64,000 bases of DNA from NCBI GenBank assembly GCA_050633285.1, contig JBOEGG010000002.1, positions 1 to 64,000 of the forward strand, in the 5' to 3' direction. The translations under genes were made by a program, and so were the position numbers. Source of the stretch: UBA1672 sp050633285. Lineage in GTDB: Bacteria > Pseudomonadota > Alphaproteobacteria > Micavibrionales > Micavibrionaceae. Positions within the stretch are counted from its first letter, which is position 1. The number at the start of each line of letters is the position of its first letter. Shown one piece after another: positions 52,091 to 61,549 of this stretch. The notes under the pieces are model-generated. The model was not told the DNA's origin. It worked only from the letters and a program-made list of their open reading frames with translations, and searched no databases.

Positions 52091-53386
52091 TCACCCTACC
52101 TCTTTTTGTATGTTTAGTATTTCTGCACCATCAGAAGGAATACCGTAGAAAATATTACGATATGCCATAAAGTCACCAGCCATGTCAGGCTGCACATCAA
52201 ATTTTTCAACAATAGACAACAGCTCATGCGTGTTGGCGCTGATCCGTCTTGTTGTTTCATCTTTTGCCTGTTGAACCTTACCACCCGTGTCTGCATTCTC
52301 AGCAATAGAAATATCGGATGTAAGTTCAACATATGCCGCAATAATTCCACCTGCATTGGCGATGATATCAGGAACCGAAATTTTACCATTTTGATATAAA
52401 ATGTGATGTGCTTCGTCGGTTGTCGGGTTGTTTGCACCTTCACAAATAAAGGGGGCAATAATCTTATGTGCATTGTCATAGTGGATGACATCTTCTAACG
52501 CACATGGGAAAACAACATCAACATCGGCGTATAAAGCCTCTTCTGTATTCTCACTGAGCAACGTACCTTCTTCTTTTAAAAGAGCAGAAGCTCTGATCTC
52601 GTCTTGTTTAAATAATGCAGTAATGAGTGCATCGGATGCGCCGTCTTTAACCGCCCATGTGCCACCATATTTCGGATCAGAAAGTGCTGTTAGGCGCGCG
52701 CCGTTTTGATGGAAATAATATGTAACAGCTGCGCCCATCGCGCCTAATCCATGCACAGAAAAGCGCGCTGTGTTGATTTGAATATCCTTACATTGTAATA
52801 ATGTTGTCGCCGCACTTGCAACACCAAGCCCTGCAATACCTTGGCGGTCATAATCTGTGCCGCCATTTTCAATTGATTTGCCGGTAAATGAGTTAAAAGA
52901 GTTAAGCTCCTCACAGGCCCATTGTCCGTTTAGTGGCGGGATATTCCCGACATCATAACCGAGCCCGCCAAATATTCCACCATGCTCAACAAGTGTACCG
53001 GAATTCCCTATAAGCTGCACAAAGCGTCTGTATTTTGTTTCATAATCATCGTCATGTGTACTACCAACCATTCCGGATTTTGCACCACCAAGAGGGAGGC
53101 CTGCTGCGGCATTTTTTTCGGCCATTGCGCGTGCAAGACGTCTGACATCCCCAAATGATAAATTGGGTAAAATACGTGTCCCGCCTTTACCAACACCTTT
53201 TCCATCATTGTCCAATGGCCCGCCATTGCAAATTCCCGTATTCCAGACAACAATAAATCCCTCGACCCCCATTTCAGGGTCTCGTACGGTAACCTCCAAC
53301 TCAGGTTCCATTGTTGAAAATTTCTTTTTCATATCTGACAGCGTATGAAGAAATTCGTCTTTTGTTTGGGGAGGGGTAAAGGTCAT
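52091..53386 (-). CDS. Glu/Leu/Phe/Val dehydrogenase family protein, possibly 2-aminoadipate dehydrogenase
   Basis: The 431-residue protein has the family core KGGTRILPNLSFGDVRRLAR and the catalytic Lys segment LPLGGAKSGMVGS, plus the Rossmann part FSVHGLGAMGAAVTYYFHQ. GANNPTTDEAHHIL and VPDIIANAGGIIAAYVE are conserved. It catalyses NAD(P)-linked oxidative deamination. The neighbours (HglS on the same transcript, ALDH7 divergent) suggest that the substrate is 2-aminoadipate, giving 2-oxoadipate; glutamate cannot be excluded. Confidence 0.85.
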   Translation of the reverse strand: MTFTPPQTKDEFLHTLSDMKKKFSTMEPELEVTVRDPEMGVEGFIVVWNTGICNGGPLDNDGKGVGKGGTRILPNLSFGDVRRLARAMAEKNAAAGLPLGGAKSGMVGSTHDDDYETKYRRFVQLIGNSGTLVEHGGIFGGLGYDVGNIPPLNGQWACEELNSFNSFTGKSIENGGTDYDRQGIAGLGVASAATTLLQCKDIQINTARFSVHGLGAMGAAVTYYFHQNGARLTALSDPKYGGTWAVKDGASDALITALFKQDEIRASALLKEEGTLLSENTEEALYADVDVVFPCALEDVIHYDNAHKIIAPFICEGANNPTTDEAHHILYQNGKISVPDIIANAGGIIAAYVELTSDISIAENADTGGKVQQAKDETTRRISANTHELLSIVEKFDVQPDMAGDFMAYRNIFYGIPSDGAEILNIQKEVG

Positions 53387-53481
53387 GATTACCTTTCTAT
53401 GGTAAAATATAGGTTTGAGCTAACTACGAAACAGCGTAAAATAAATGGGTACAGCGTGCAATTTTTATTTGGAGGGGATTT
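53387..53481. promoter_or_regulatory. Divergent promoter region of the lysine-catabolism genes
   Basis: The 95-base spacer between the oppositely oriented dehydrogenase and ALDH7 genes must contain both promoters. A strong GGAGGGG ribosome binding site precedes the ALDH7 ATG. I do not see a confident -35/-10 pair. Confidence 0.4.
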
Positions 53482-54987
53482 ATGAAAACACAGGACATTT
53501 TATCGGGAATAGGTTTAGACGATACATTGGTCACCGGTGGAAACCTTGCGGTATATAGCCCCATTGATGGCATGAAGATCGCCGATGTGCATACGGATAA
53601 TATTGATGAGACAAATCGGAAGATAGAACAAAGCGTACAGGCCTTTAAAGCTTGGCGTACTGTTCCCGCACCGCGCCGGGGAGAGTTGATCCGTATCCTT
53701 GGTGAAGTCCTGCGTGAGAATAAGGAGGCGCTGGGCGCGCTTGTCACCCTTGAATGCGGAAAAATATATCAAGAAGGCCTAGGCGAAGTTCAGGAAATGA
53801 TTGATATCTGTGATTTCGCAGTCGGGTTATCACGCCAATTATACGGGTTGACGATTGCCTCTGAAAGGCCAGAGCATAAAATGCGTGAAATCTGGCAACC
53901 TTTGGGGCCTGTTGGAATTATTAGTGCCTTTAACTTTCCGGTCGCTGTATGGGCTTGGAACGCCACGCTTGCACTCGTTTGTGGTGATAGTGTGATTTGG
54001 AAACCATCCGAAAAAACACCTGTTACGGCTCTGGCCTGCCAGAAATTATTTGAACAAGCATGTGAGAAATTTGGAGCAGACGCACCGGATGGATTATCAC
54101 AAATCTTAATCGGTGAGCGCGATATTGGCGAAGTTTTGGTCGATGATAAACATGTCCCATTAATTAGTGCAACAGGAAGTACAGCAATGGGGCGCGCCGT
54201 TGCCCCGCGTGTAGCAGCGCGTTTTGGCAAAACAATTTTAGAGCTTGGTGGAAACAACGCCATTATTGTCGCACCAAGTGCCGACCTTGATCTTGCATTT
54301 CAAGGGATCGTATTTGGTGCAGTGGGAACATGCGGGCAACGTTGTACGACAACGCGGCGCCTCTTTGTACATGAAGATGTCTATGATGCCCTTGTTCCGC
54401 GTTTGAAGAAAGCCTATGCCGGGTTATCTATTGGATCGCCGTTAGATGAGGGAACATTAGTTGGCCCCTTGATTGATGAGCAGTCATACCTCGCGATGGA
54501 AGATGCATTAAACAAAGCACAGCTTGATGGGGGAGTAATAACCGGTGGGGGAAGGGCGGCCAAAGATGTATATCCGAATGCCTTTTATGTTAACCCTGCA
54601 ATTGTTGAAATGCTCGCAGATGGCAATGTACAGGAAGAAACCTTTGCACCCATCTTATATATCTTCAAATACACAGATATTGATGATGCCATAATGCGTC
54701 AGAATGATGTGCCACAAGGGCTATCCTCCTCCATCTTTACCAATGATATTCGTGAGGCCGAGCTATTCACATGTGAAGCAGGAAGCGATTGTGGCATTGC
54801 CAATGTTAATATCGGAACTTCAGGCGCAGAAATCGGCGGTGCATTTGGCGGTGAAAAGGAAACAGGTGGTGGACGGGAAAGTGGGTCTGATAGTTGGAAA
54901 GCATATATGCGCCGTATGACATCAACCGTAAATTATTCATCCGAATTACCACTGGCCCAGGGCATTACATTTGATACAGGTGATTAG
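53482..54987 (+). CDS. amaB: Aldehyde dehydrogenase, ALDH7 family (2-aminoadipate semialdehyde dehydrogenase)
   Basis: The 501-residue protein has ALDH signatures: FNFPVAVWAWNATLALVCGD, KPSEKTPVTALA, catalytic Glu in LELGGNNAI, catalytic Cys in GTCGQRCTTTRRLFVHE and the ALDH7-specific ending TSGAEIGGAFGGEKETGGGR. ALDH7A1 and bacterial AmaB oxidise 2-aminoadipate 6-semialdehyde to 2-aminoadipate. Adjacent genes encode the next two steps, which supports this role. Broad-specificity betaine-aldehyde activity is known in the family. Confidence 0.9.
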   Translation: MKTQDILSGIGLDDTLVTGGNLAVYSPIDGMKIADVHTDNIDETNRKIEQSVQAFKAWRTVPAPRRGELIRILGEVLRENKEALGALVTLECGKIYQEGLGEVQEMIDICDFAVGLSRQLYGLTIASERPEHKMREIWQPLGPVGIISAFNFPVAVWAWNATLALVCGDSVIWKPSEKTPVTALACQKLFEQACEKFGADAPDGLSQILIGERDIGEVLVDDKHVPLISATGSTAMGRAVAPRVAARFGKTILELGGNNAIIVAPSADLDLAFQGIVFGAVGTCGQRCTTTRRLFVHEDVYDALVPRLKKAYAGLSIGSPLDEGTLVGPLIDEQSYLAMEDALNKAQLDGGVITGGGRAAKDVYPNAFYVNPAIVEMLADGNVQEETFAPILYIFKYTDIDDAIMRQNDVPQGLSSSIFTNDIREAELFTCEAGSDCGIANVNIGTSGAEIGGAFGGEKETGGGRESGSDSWKAYMRRMTSTVNYSSELPLAQGITFDTGD

Positions 54988-55000
54988 GTGCTAAATAAAA

Positions 55001-55035
55001 AGACGTGTCTCTTTTCCCACACAAGAAGAGACACG
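55001..55035 (-). terminator. Minus-strand terminator behind the 55163 gene
   Basis: CGTGTCTCTT (55004-55013) and AAGAGACACG (55026-55035) are perfect complements; on the minus strand the stem is followed by TCTTTTTATTT. Confidence 0.75.
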
Positions 55036-55101
55036 CCCGATGAGCATTATTCGCGTAAATCAAAAAAAATACAAGTTTTCTGTGAAATTTTATAGAAAAG
55101 A

Positions 55102-55136
55102 AAAACGCACGCCTTAGTAAAAGGGTGCGTTTTCTA
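55102..55136. terminator. Bidirectional terminator between amaB and the 55163 gene
   Basis: AAAACGCAC (55102-55110) pairs with GTGCGTTTT (55125-55133), with A-rich and T-rich flanks, so it works on both strands. Confidence 0.75.
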
Positions 55137-55162
55137 TGAATTATAAAGTAAGTGTAATCTAT

Positions 55163-55393
55163 TTATGATAAGTCAAAGCCGTTATTATTTAATGTATTAT
55201 CAAGCTCTGCTGAAATTGTTTCTTCCGGTGCTTGGTAACTTGGGTTTTCTACAGTAGAAGCAATAGTACCATCAACAACGGTAACTTCGCCTGCATCGGA
55301 CTGGGTGTTTAAAATCGTACCTTCATCGGTCATCATTGCCTGAAGCCCTAGGTCGCCTGAACTATCTTGTCCGAATTGAAATGTTCTTGCCAT
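55163..55393 (-). CDS. Small acidic protein of unknown function
   Basis: The 76-residue protein is acidic and polar (MARTFQFGQDSSGDLGLQAM at the start), with no signal peptide or Cys. Base composition is gene-like and it has its own terminators. It is divergent from the large RTX protein gene. Its sequence style (acidic, N/S/T-rich) resembles the RTX protein, but no link is shown. Ribosome binding site is weak. Confidence 0.5.
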   Translation of the reverse strand: MARTFQFGQDSSGDLGLQAMMTDEGTILNTQSDAGEVTVVDGTIASTVENPSYQAPEETISAELDNTLNNNGFDLS

Positions 55394-55563
55394 AATCTTT
55401 ACCCGTTAATCTTTTTCTATACCCCTAATCTACGCATAAAAAGATAATGAAAGGTTAACAGGCTATTGTTTTTTATAAGAAACGATCAAAGTTACGGAAA
55501 TAGTAACTCTTTTTTAAATATTTTCCTTTATCGTGAGGCAAGCATAAAGGGGCGCATAAAAAA

Positions 55564-58500
55564 ATGTCAGAATTTGAAACGATTAATACATCTCTTCCCA
55601 ATGGTTCAGAGCTATCTTCCGCTGTTCTTGATGACGCGCACGAACAAGAGGCGCAGGCTGATACGAACACCTCAGATGTAGGCGATACAAATACGCAAGA
55701 CATAAATAATATTACGATGCCTGAACAAGGTGAGCTGAACTTATCCTTTAATGCGGGTGACGTGCAGGCCTTTTCAATGAATAATGAGGGCGCACTTGTA
55801 ATTAAAGTTGCACAAGGCGGAGAAACACAAAGCATTGTTATTGATAATTTTAGTGAAATGGCCGGGAATGATGCCTGTTTTCTAAACCTCTCCGATGGTG
55901 CGCAAATCAATACGCAGGCTCTATATACCGACCTATGTAATGACATGGGCGTTTGCACAGTGGAAAAGCCTGCAGGCGGCGGTGTCTTGGATATTGCGCT
56001 AGAAGGCGATAAAAAATATGATTTAAAATTCGATATGGAAGAGGGCCAAGGTATATCTCGTGAAAACGTCGAAGCGGGCGAAGAGATGACGGTAACCTTT
56101 GAGGATGGGGCGCAAATAAAATTCCAAACAGCACAGGATTTGGTCGAAAATGCACTGGAAGGTGAACACTCACATGAGATGAGCGCGGCGGGTACATCTA
56201 AATTCCTTTCTGCATTAGAAGTGATCGAAGAGCTTATTGCACGAATGGAGTTACTTGAAAATCAATATGCACAAGAGCCGGGCAATGAAGATGCTGCATT
56301 AGAACTCGCATCTGTAGAAGACGACTTGGCACTGCAACTTGCAGGAATAGAACCCGCATCAGGTGATGATTTACCTGAAAGCATGGGCACGCAGAATAAT
56401 ATAGAGATAGAACAGGCCGAAGAGGTTGTGGGGGTTGATGACGCATCTTATGCGTTTATGTCGAAAGAAGAAGAGCCGGAAGGTGTGCAAGAAGAAATGG
56501 CAGAGATTGCCGAACAACTCGCCGATGTTGCACCAGCCGCGGGAGGGAATAGCGGATCTGGTAGTGCATCAGGTGGTGGTTACGGCTATCAAAGTAGTTT
56601 TGATGCACAAGGTGTGATCGGTATTGATGATGTCGGCCCGATTGATCCGACACAGTTGGAGTATGGTATTGAATTTAATCAGGATCAGGTTCTTCCCGAA
56701 GATGATGAGGGTGATGATACGCCTGAGTTTGTAGATGATGCACCTGAAATATTCGGCGCAGCAAAAGTTTTGGATGAGACAGATGGCTTTGCCTTAAACG
56801 AGGGCGGTGTTCTGGACTTTGATTTCGGTGATAATGGTGGCGGCACACTATCAACGAATGATAACTTTTTAGCTTCAGGATCGTTAGGCACGGGACTATC
56901 ATCAGGCGGCGTACCCGTTACGGTAACGGCAACAGCCGGTGGATACGAAGGAACGGCAAACGGTCAAACGGTATTTACATTTACAATTGATCCGCAAAGT
57001 GGTGAGTACACCTACAATCAAATTTTACCATTCGATCATGCAGATAGTAATGATCCGAACGATGCTATTACATTGGATTTCGGCGTTCAAATTTCGGATT
57101 CAGATGGTGACATTGCACAAACATCAGTTTCTATCACTGTACATGATGACGCACCAATATCTATTGATGCACCGGCATTAAGTGTAGATGAAACCGATCT
57201 ATCATCAGGCGCAACGGCAAGCGGTAACGTTAATGTTGTCTTTGGCAATGATGGTGCAGGCGACATTACTGGTAATGGAGTATCCGTTGTCGGAAACCTG
57301 ACATCGGGTGGAAACGCTGTAACAGTGTCCTATGACACGACAACAGGAACATATTCAGGTACAGCAAATGGGCAGGATGTTTTCACCATGACGGTGAATA
57401 GTGATGGCTCTTACGATTTCACATTAATCGGAACGCTCGATCATCCTGATACATCGGATAAGAATGATGTATTATCTCTACAATTCGGTGTGCAAGCAAC
57501 GGATGGTGATGGCGATTCTATTGATACAATGGTGCGTGTTGACGTACTGGATGATGGCCCGGTCTGCGTTGTTCCGCAAACGGCGACTGTCGATGAAACT
57601 GATCTCGCACCGGATACATCGGTAAGCGGACAACTCGATGCGCATTTTGGACAAGATGGTATGGGTGGTTTTTCCGGCACCGGAAATGCACCACAGAACC
57701 TGATGTCAAACGGACAAGCTGTAAGCGTTACATATGACGTGGCCAGTAATAGCTATAGCGGAGTTGCGGGTGGTGAAGTTGTCTTTACACTGTCAATTGG
57801 CACAGACGGAGCATATGAATTTACATTGCTCGGTACATTGGATCATCCAAATGAAAATGACCCGAATGATGCATTGACGTTGAACTTTGGCGTTCGTGCA
57901 ACTGATTTTGACGGTGATTCCGTTGATGGGACGTTAAAGATTAAAGTTCTGGATGACGGACCAACCGCTGTTGATGATACCGCAACTTTTGACACCTCTG
58001 AAAACAGTGTTGATGGTAATGTGATTGCCAATGATGACCTATCACAGGATCAATCCAATACCGTTACGCAAGTATCCTTCGAAGGGAACTCTGTTGATGT
58101 TCCGCCAACAGGAGCGGTAACACTTGATGGTCAATTTGGCGCAATCGAAATTAAGGCAGATGGATCATATACCTATACTTTATTCGATAATGCAGGAAGT
58201 AGCTCAAGCAGCGCGTCATTAGACCCTATTGCTTCGGATGTCGATGGTATCCAATCCTCTATCACAAAAGATGGGATTACAGTCGGTGTTGCAAATAATG
58301 GTGATTATGATCTGAGTTGGGTCAATACCCATGACGGTAGTGGTATCGGTATTGATAATCTCAATAGCGGCGATAGTCCGAAAGTCTGGCCAAAGGGTGA
58401 AACCTTTGATATCGGTCTGGATCAAGATGCACAAAGCGTAACGCTGACAATTGCAGAAATAGGCAGTAATAATAACTTCGGACAACACGGCGTAGATTTT

Positions 58501-60246
58501 GTAGTGACGTTGGCCGATGGTACGCAAGTTACAGGAGAGCAGCAATTCGTCCCCGGTCAAATCCAAAATGGTACATTCACCTTTACGTTGGATGCTTCGG
58601 ATTTTGGCGGCGTTGAGATATCTTCAATCGCGCTGAACTCCACAAATGATGGAGATTATAAGGGCGCGTCATTCTTGTTGAATAATGTAAGTGCGACATA
58701 CGAACATGATGTCGATATTTGTGATGAATTTGAATATACATTAACTGATGGAGATGGTGACAGCTCAAACGCAACCCTACAGTTAAAAGGGCTACAGCCT
58801 GAATTAATCGTAGGTAAAAACGTTGATGATACAGATACATCGGATGTGCCACACCATATTGGTGGTGATGAAGGTGCCATCGTCGGTGGCGGGGCATCCG
58901 ATATCTTGATCGGCGATGTTGGCGGTGCAACCCTCGAACAACAAACACAGGATTACAACTTTGTCTTTATCGTAGATGTTTCCGGTTCAATGGGCAGCGC
59001 GAATAACGCATCCTCGCGCATATCATTACTAAAAGATGCTGTTGAGAATTTGTTGAACGATTTTGGTAACTATCAAAATGGTGAGATCAAGGTACACATC
59101 ACACCCTTCGCGACAGATGTAAAGGCAAGCGGTACGTTTACTGTGACGGATGTAGATGGTTTAACCAATGCATTAAATTATCTTGAGACACTCTCAGGGA
59201 GTGGTTACACAAACTACGAATCTCCGTTGCAAGAAGCGAATTCATGGCTACAAAGCGATGATCCGATTGATGGTGATGCAATTACAACGACGTATTTTAT
59301 CTCGGACGGAAACCCGAATAAATATATCGATGATAACGGGAATATTCAGTATTCAAACGCGAATACAGTGATGGAAGAAATCACAGGTGCAGATGGCTCT
59401 GATGAGGTTTCCTTACTGCATAGTTTAAATGATGATGTTATTGCCGTTGGTGTGAACGCCTCTGATTCCGTGATTTCCCGCCTTGATGTCATCGACAGTG
59501 ACGGTGATGCACTAAATATTGATGATCCGTCGGATCTTGATGTTGTGTTTAAGGATACAAGCCCATTAAACAACCTTGCCGCAGTCGGCGATGATGTGAT
59601 CGAAGGTGGTGATGGAGATGATATCATCTTTGGTGATGCGGTGAACACAGACGGTCTAGCAGATACCCATGGATTAAACACAGTCGATGGCGCAGGGTGG
59701 CAAGCATTTGATAAGCTTGAATCCGGTGAAAGTACCGTTGATACGGATTGGTCACGCGATGAAACCGTTGATTATGTCCAAAATAACCACGAGGCACTTT
59801 CTGAGGAAAGCGAAGATGATGACGGCGATGGTCGCCAAGGCGGTGATGATACGCTATTTGGAGGTGCTGGAAACGATATTATCTATGGGCAAGAAGGTGA
59901 TGATCTCCTTTATGGCGGAGCTGGCGACGATGTTCTATCCGGCGGAAGTGGTGCAGACACATTCGTGCAAAACATGGTTAACCAAGGCGTAGATATTATT
60001 CGTGACTTTAGTACAGATGAAGGCGATGTCCTTGATCTTGCTGGGCTTATCCAGAATTATGATCCGGCGCAGCAAGCTATTGATGATTTCGTCTTTGCGC
60101 GTGAAGAAAATGGCGGTACGGTTCTGTCTGTTGATGTTAGCGGGTCTGGTAATTCTACGAATGCAGTTGATCTGGTTGCACTTGAAGGTCTGCAAAACCT
60201 AGATGTTCAAGAGCTTGTCGAAAGTGGAAATATCAATATTTTCTAA
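55564..60246 (+). CDS. Large RTX adhesin with T1SS-143 repeats, VWA domain and C-terminal calcium-binding repeats
   Basis: The 1560-residue acidic protein has no Sec signal, as expected for type I secretion. Residues about 50-200 are a non-repetitive N-terminal part (LNLSFNAGDVQAFSMNNEGA), similar to retention modules of LapA-type adhesins. After a Gly/Ser linker come three related domains of about 130 residues (roughly 390-530, 535-665, 665-800), each closing with DDAP/DDGP, as in T1SS-143 repeats. A VWA domain with MIDAS DVSGSMGS starts near 1138. RTX nonapeptides GGAGNDIIYGQEGDDLLYGG are near 1435-1460, followed by a C-terminal secretion region (DFSTDEGDVLDLAGLI, end NINIF). Role: surface adhesion or biofilm. 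The transporter genes are not in the window. Confidence 0.92.
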   Translation: MSEFETINTSLPNGSELSSAVLDDAHEQEAQADTNTSDVGDTNTQDINNITMPEQGELNLSFNAGDVQAFSMNNEGALVIKVAQGGETQSIVIDNFSEMAGNDACFLNLSDGAQINTQALYTDLCNDMGVCTVEKPAGGGVLDIALEGDKKYDLKFDMEEGQGISRENVEAGEEMTVTFEDGAQIKFQTAQDLVENALEGEHSHEMSAAGTSKFLSALEVIEELIARMELLENQYAQEPGNEDAALELASVEDDLALQLAGIEPASGDDLPESMGTQNNIEIEQAEEVVGVDDASYAFMSKEEEPEGVQEEMAEIAEQLADVAPAAGGNSGSGSASGGGYGYQSSFDAQGVIGIDDVGPIDPTQLEYGIEFNQDQVLPEDDEGDDTPEFVDDAPEIFGAAKVLDETDGFALNEGGVLDFDFGDNGGGTLSTNDNFLASGSLGTGLSSGGVPVTVTATAGGYEGTANGQTVFTFTIDPQSGEYTYNQILPFDHADSNDPNDAITLDFGVQISDSDGDIAQTSVSITVHDDAPISIDAPALSVDETDLSSGATASGNVNVVFGNDGAGDITGNGVSVVGNLTSGGNAVTVSYDTTTGTYSGTANGQDVFTMTVNSDGSYDFTLIGTLDHPDTSDKNDVLSLQFGVQATDGDGDSIDTMVRVDVLDDGPVCVVPQTATVDETDLAPDTSVSGQLDAHFGQDGMGGFSGTGNAPQNLMSNGQAVSVTYDVASNSYSGVAGGEVVFTLSIGTDGAYEFTLLGTLDHPNENDPNDALTLNFGVRATDFDGDSVDGTLKIKVLDDGPTAVDDTATFDTSENSVDGNVIANDDLSQDQSNTVTQVSFEGNSVDVPPTGAVTLDGQFGAIEIKADGSYTYTLFDNAGSSSSSASLDPIASDVDGIQSSITKDGITVGVANNGDYDLSWVNTHDGSGIGIDNLNSGDSPKVWPKGETFDIGLDQDAQSVTLTIAEIGSNNNFGQHGVDFVVTLADGTQVTGEQQFVPGQIQNGTFTFTLDASDFGGVEISSIALNSTNDGDYKGASFLLNNVSATYEHDVDICDEFEYTLTDGDGDSSNATLQLKGLQPELIVGKNVDDTDTSDVPHHIGGDEGAIVGGGASDILIGDVGGATLEQQTQDYNFVFIVDVSGSMGSANNASSRISLLKDAVENLLNDFGNYQNGEIKVHITPFATDVKASGTFTVTDVDGLTNALNYLETLSGSGYTNYESPLQEANSWLQSDDPIDGDAITTTYFISDGNPNKYIDDNGNIQYSNANTVMEEITGADGSDEVSLLHSLNDDVIAVGVNASDSVISRLDVIDSDGDALNIDDPSDLDVVFKDTSPLNNLAAVGDDVIEGGDGDDIIFGDAVNTDGLADTHGLNTVDGAGWQAFDKLESGESTVDTDWSRDETVDYVQNNHEALSEESEDDDGDGRQGGDDTLFGGAGNDIIYGQEGDDLLYGGAGDDVLSGGSGADTFVQNMVNQGVDIIRDFSTDEGDVLDLAGLIQNYDPAQQAIDDFVFAREENGGTVLSVDVSGSGNSTNAVDLVALEGLQNLDVQELVESGNINIF

Positions 60247-60274
60247 GTCTTAAAGTATCAGCGAAAACATGAAG

Positions 60275-60646
60275 TTACTGTTCAGGCGGCAAAGGCCGCG
60301 TGAGCACGAACGCCGCAGATGCACTTAACGCTAATGCCTGTATCCCAAGGATAAAAGGGGATACCCCCATAATAAGAGAAAGTATAAAGACCCCCGCCAT
60401 GGAAAGCGTTCCGATCGCTTTTGTGCGTTTGTCTATCGCGCCGTAATTATTCCAATTTGCGATAATACGCCCAAATATTTTGTGCTCAAGAAGCCATTTA
60501 TGCCAACGCTCTGACGATCTGGCAAAGGCAAACGCCGCAACCAAAAGGAACGGGGTCGTCGGCAATAATGGCAATACAATGCCAAGTGCCCCCAGTAACA
60601 AGGCGGTTGCGCCAACTATAAACCATATTGCGCGCATTGGATTCAT
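60275..60646 (-). CDS. DUF454 (YbaN family) inner membrane protein
   Basis: The 123-residue protein starts RAIWFIVGATALLLGALGIV, then PLLPTTPFLLVAAFAFARSS and W-H-x-W-L motif EHKIFGRIIANWNNYGAI, all typical of DUF454/YbaN. Three or four membrane segments are predicted. Function of the family is unknown. Confidence 0.9.
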   Translation of the reverse strand: MNPMRAIWFIVGATALLLGALGIVLPLLPTTPFLLVAAFAFARSSERWHKWLLEHKIFGRIIANWNNYGAIDKRTKAIGTLSMAGVFILSLIMGVSPFILGIQALALSASAAFVLTRPLPPEQ

Positions 60647-60762
60647 ACCTTGTTCGTCTTTCTCTGTATATTGTATATCGGCTTAACGTCTATTCAATGG
60701 TATTGCAACGTGATGGCAAATTCAATCACTGTGCGTAAGGCATATCTTTTTAAACTTGAGAT

Positions 60763-60788
60763 GTAACCGAGAATACTAAACCTTCGAA
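60763..60788 (+). promoter_or_regulatory. ECF-type promoter upstream of the peroxiredoxin gene
   Basis: GTAACC (60763-60768), 16 bases, CGAA (60785-60788), 42 bases before ATG 60831. This is an exact match to the sigma-F type motif as I recall it and is nearly the same as the element before the Cys-rich peptide gene. Confidence 0.7.
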
Positions 60789-60830
60789 CCATAAATCATA
60801 ATAAAATAATAAGCACACAGGACTATTACA

Positions 60831-61472
60831 ATGAGGGTACTTCGTAATTCTATGGCACTTGCCACAATGGTTATCACATTTTTAGCCGTAATCCCAACGT
60901 TCAACCCAGCATCGGCAGAACAACATACAATAAAAATCGGTGATAAAGCGCCGGATTTTAAATTACCAAATGCACATGGGAAGGAACGTACACTTTATGA
61001 TCTACTAGAGAGTGGCCCTGTGATTCTAACCTTCTATCGTGGTGGTTGGTGTCCATATTGTAATGATCAACTCTATGATTTTCAGCAAAATTTGGAAAAA
61101 TTCAAAGCGCATGGCGCACAGCTTGTTGCCGTATCTCCTGAGCAACCCAAAAGTATGGTCGATACCGTCCTAAAAAATAGTTTAACTTTTGAAGTTTTAA
61201 GCGACCTTGGTAATAGGGTTGCACGTAATTACGACTTAATATGGGTCGTTCCAAAGAATAAACGTGCAGGGTTTGAGAGATGGCTTAAAGGGACAACAGG
61301 AATGACCCTTGCAGAGCTTAACGGTGTCGATAGTAATGAACTTCCTATTCCCGCAACATTCGTAATCGCGCAGAATGGCGAGGTAACGTATATGTTTAAG
61401 GATGAAAATTATAAAAAACGCGCCAAGCAAAAGGACATATTATCTGCGTTAAACGATCTAAACGCAGAGTAG
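60831..61472 (+). CDS. Exported peroxiredoxin-like (AhpC/TSA) protein
   Basis: The 213-residue product has a signal peptide (MALATMVITFLAVIPTFNPASA, cleavage near residue 29) and then a thioredoxin-fold domain: IGDKAPDFKLPNAHGKERTL, LTFYRGGWCPYCNDQL with C-x-x-C, VAVSPEQPKSM, and the cis-Pro segment LPIPATFVIAQNGEV. The C-x-x-C at the peroxidatic position is typical of the peroxiredoxin-like (PRX-like 2) subfamily. It would act in the periplasm on peroxides or thiols. Its ECF-type promoter links it to the Cys-rich peptide operon. No obvious partner gene adjoins. Confidence 0.88.
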   Translation: MRVLRNSMALATMVITFLAVIPTFNPASAEQHTIKIGDKAPDFKLPNAHGKERTLYDLLESGPVILTFYRGGWCPYCNDQLYDFQQNLEKFKAHGAQLVAVSPEQPKSMVDTVLKNSLTFEVLSDLGNRVARNYDLIWVVPKNKRAGFERWLKGTTGMTLAELNGVDSNELPIPATFVIAQNGEVTYMFKDENYKKRAKQKDILSALNDLNAE

Positions 61473-61549
61473 ACTTTACCCAACCTCACCTCACTTAAGG
61501 GAGTAGTCAGGCGTTTAAAAGCGTCTGACTATTTCTGTTTATACGACGC

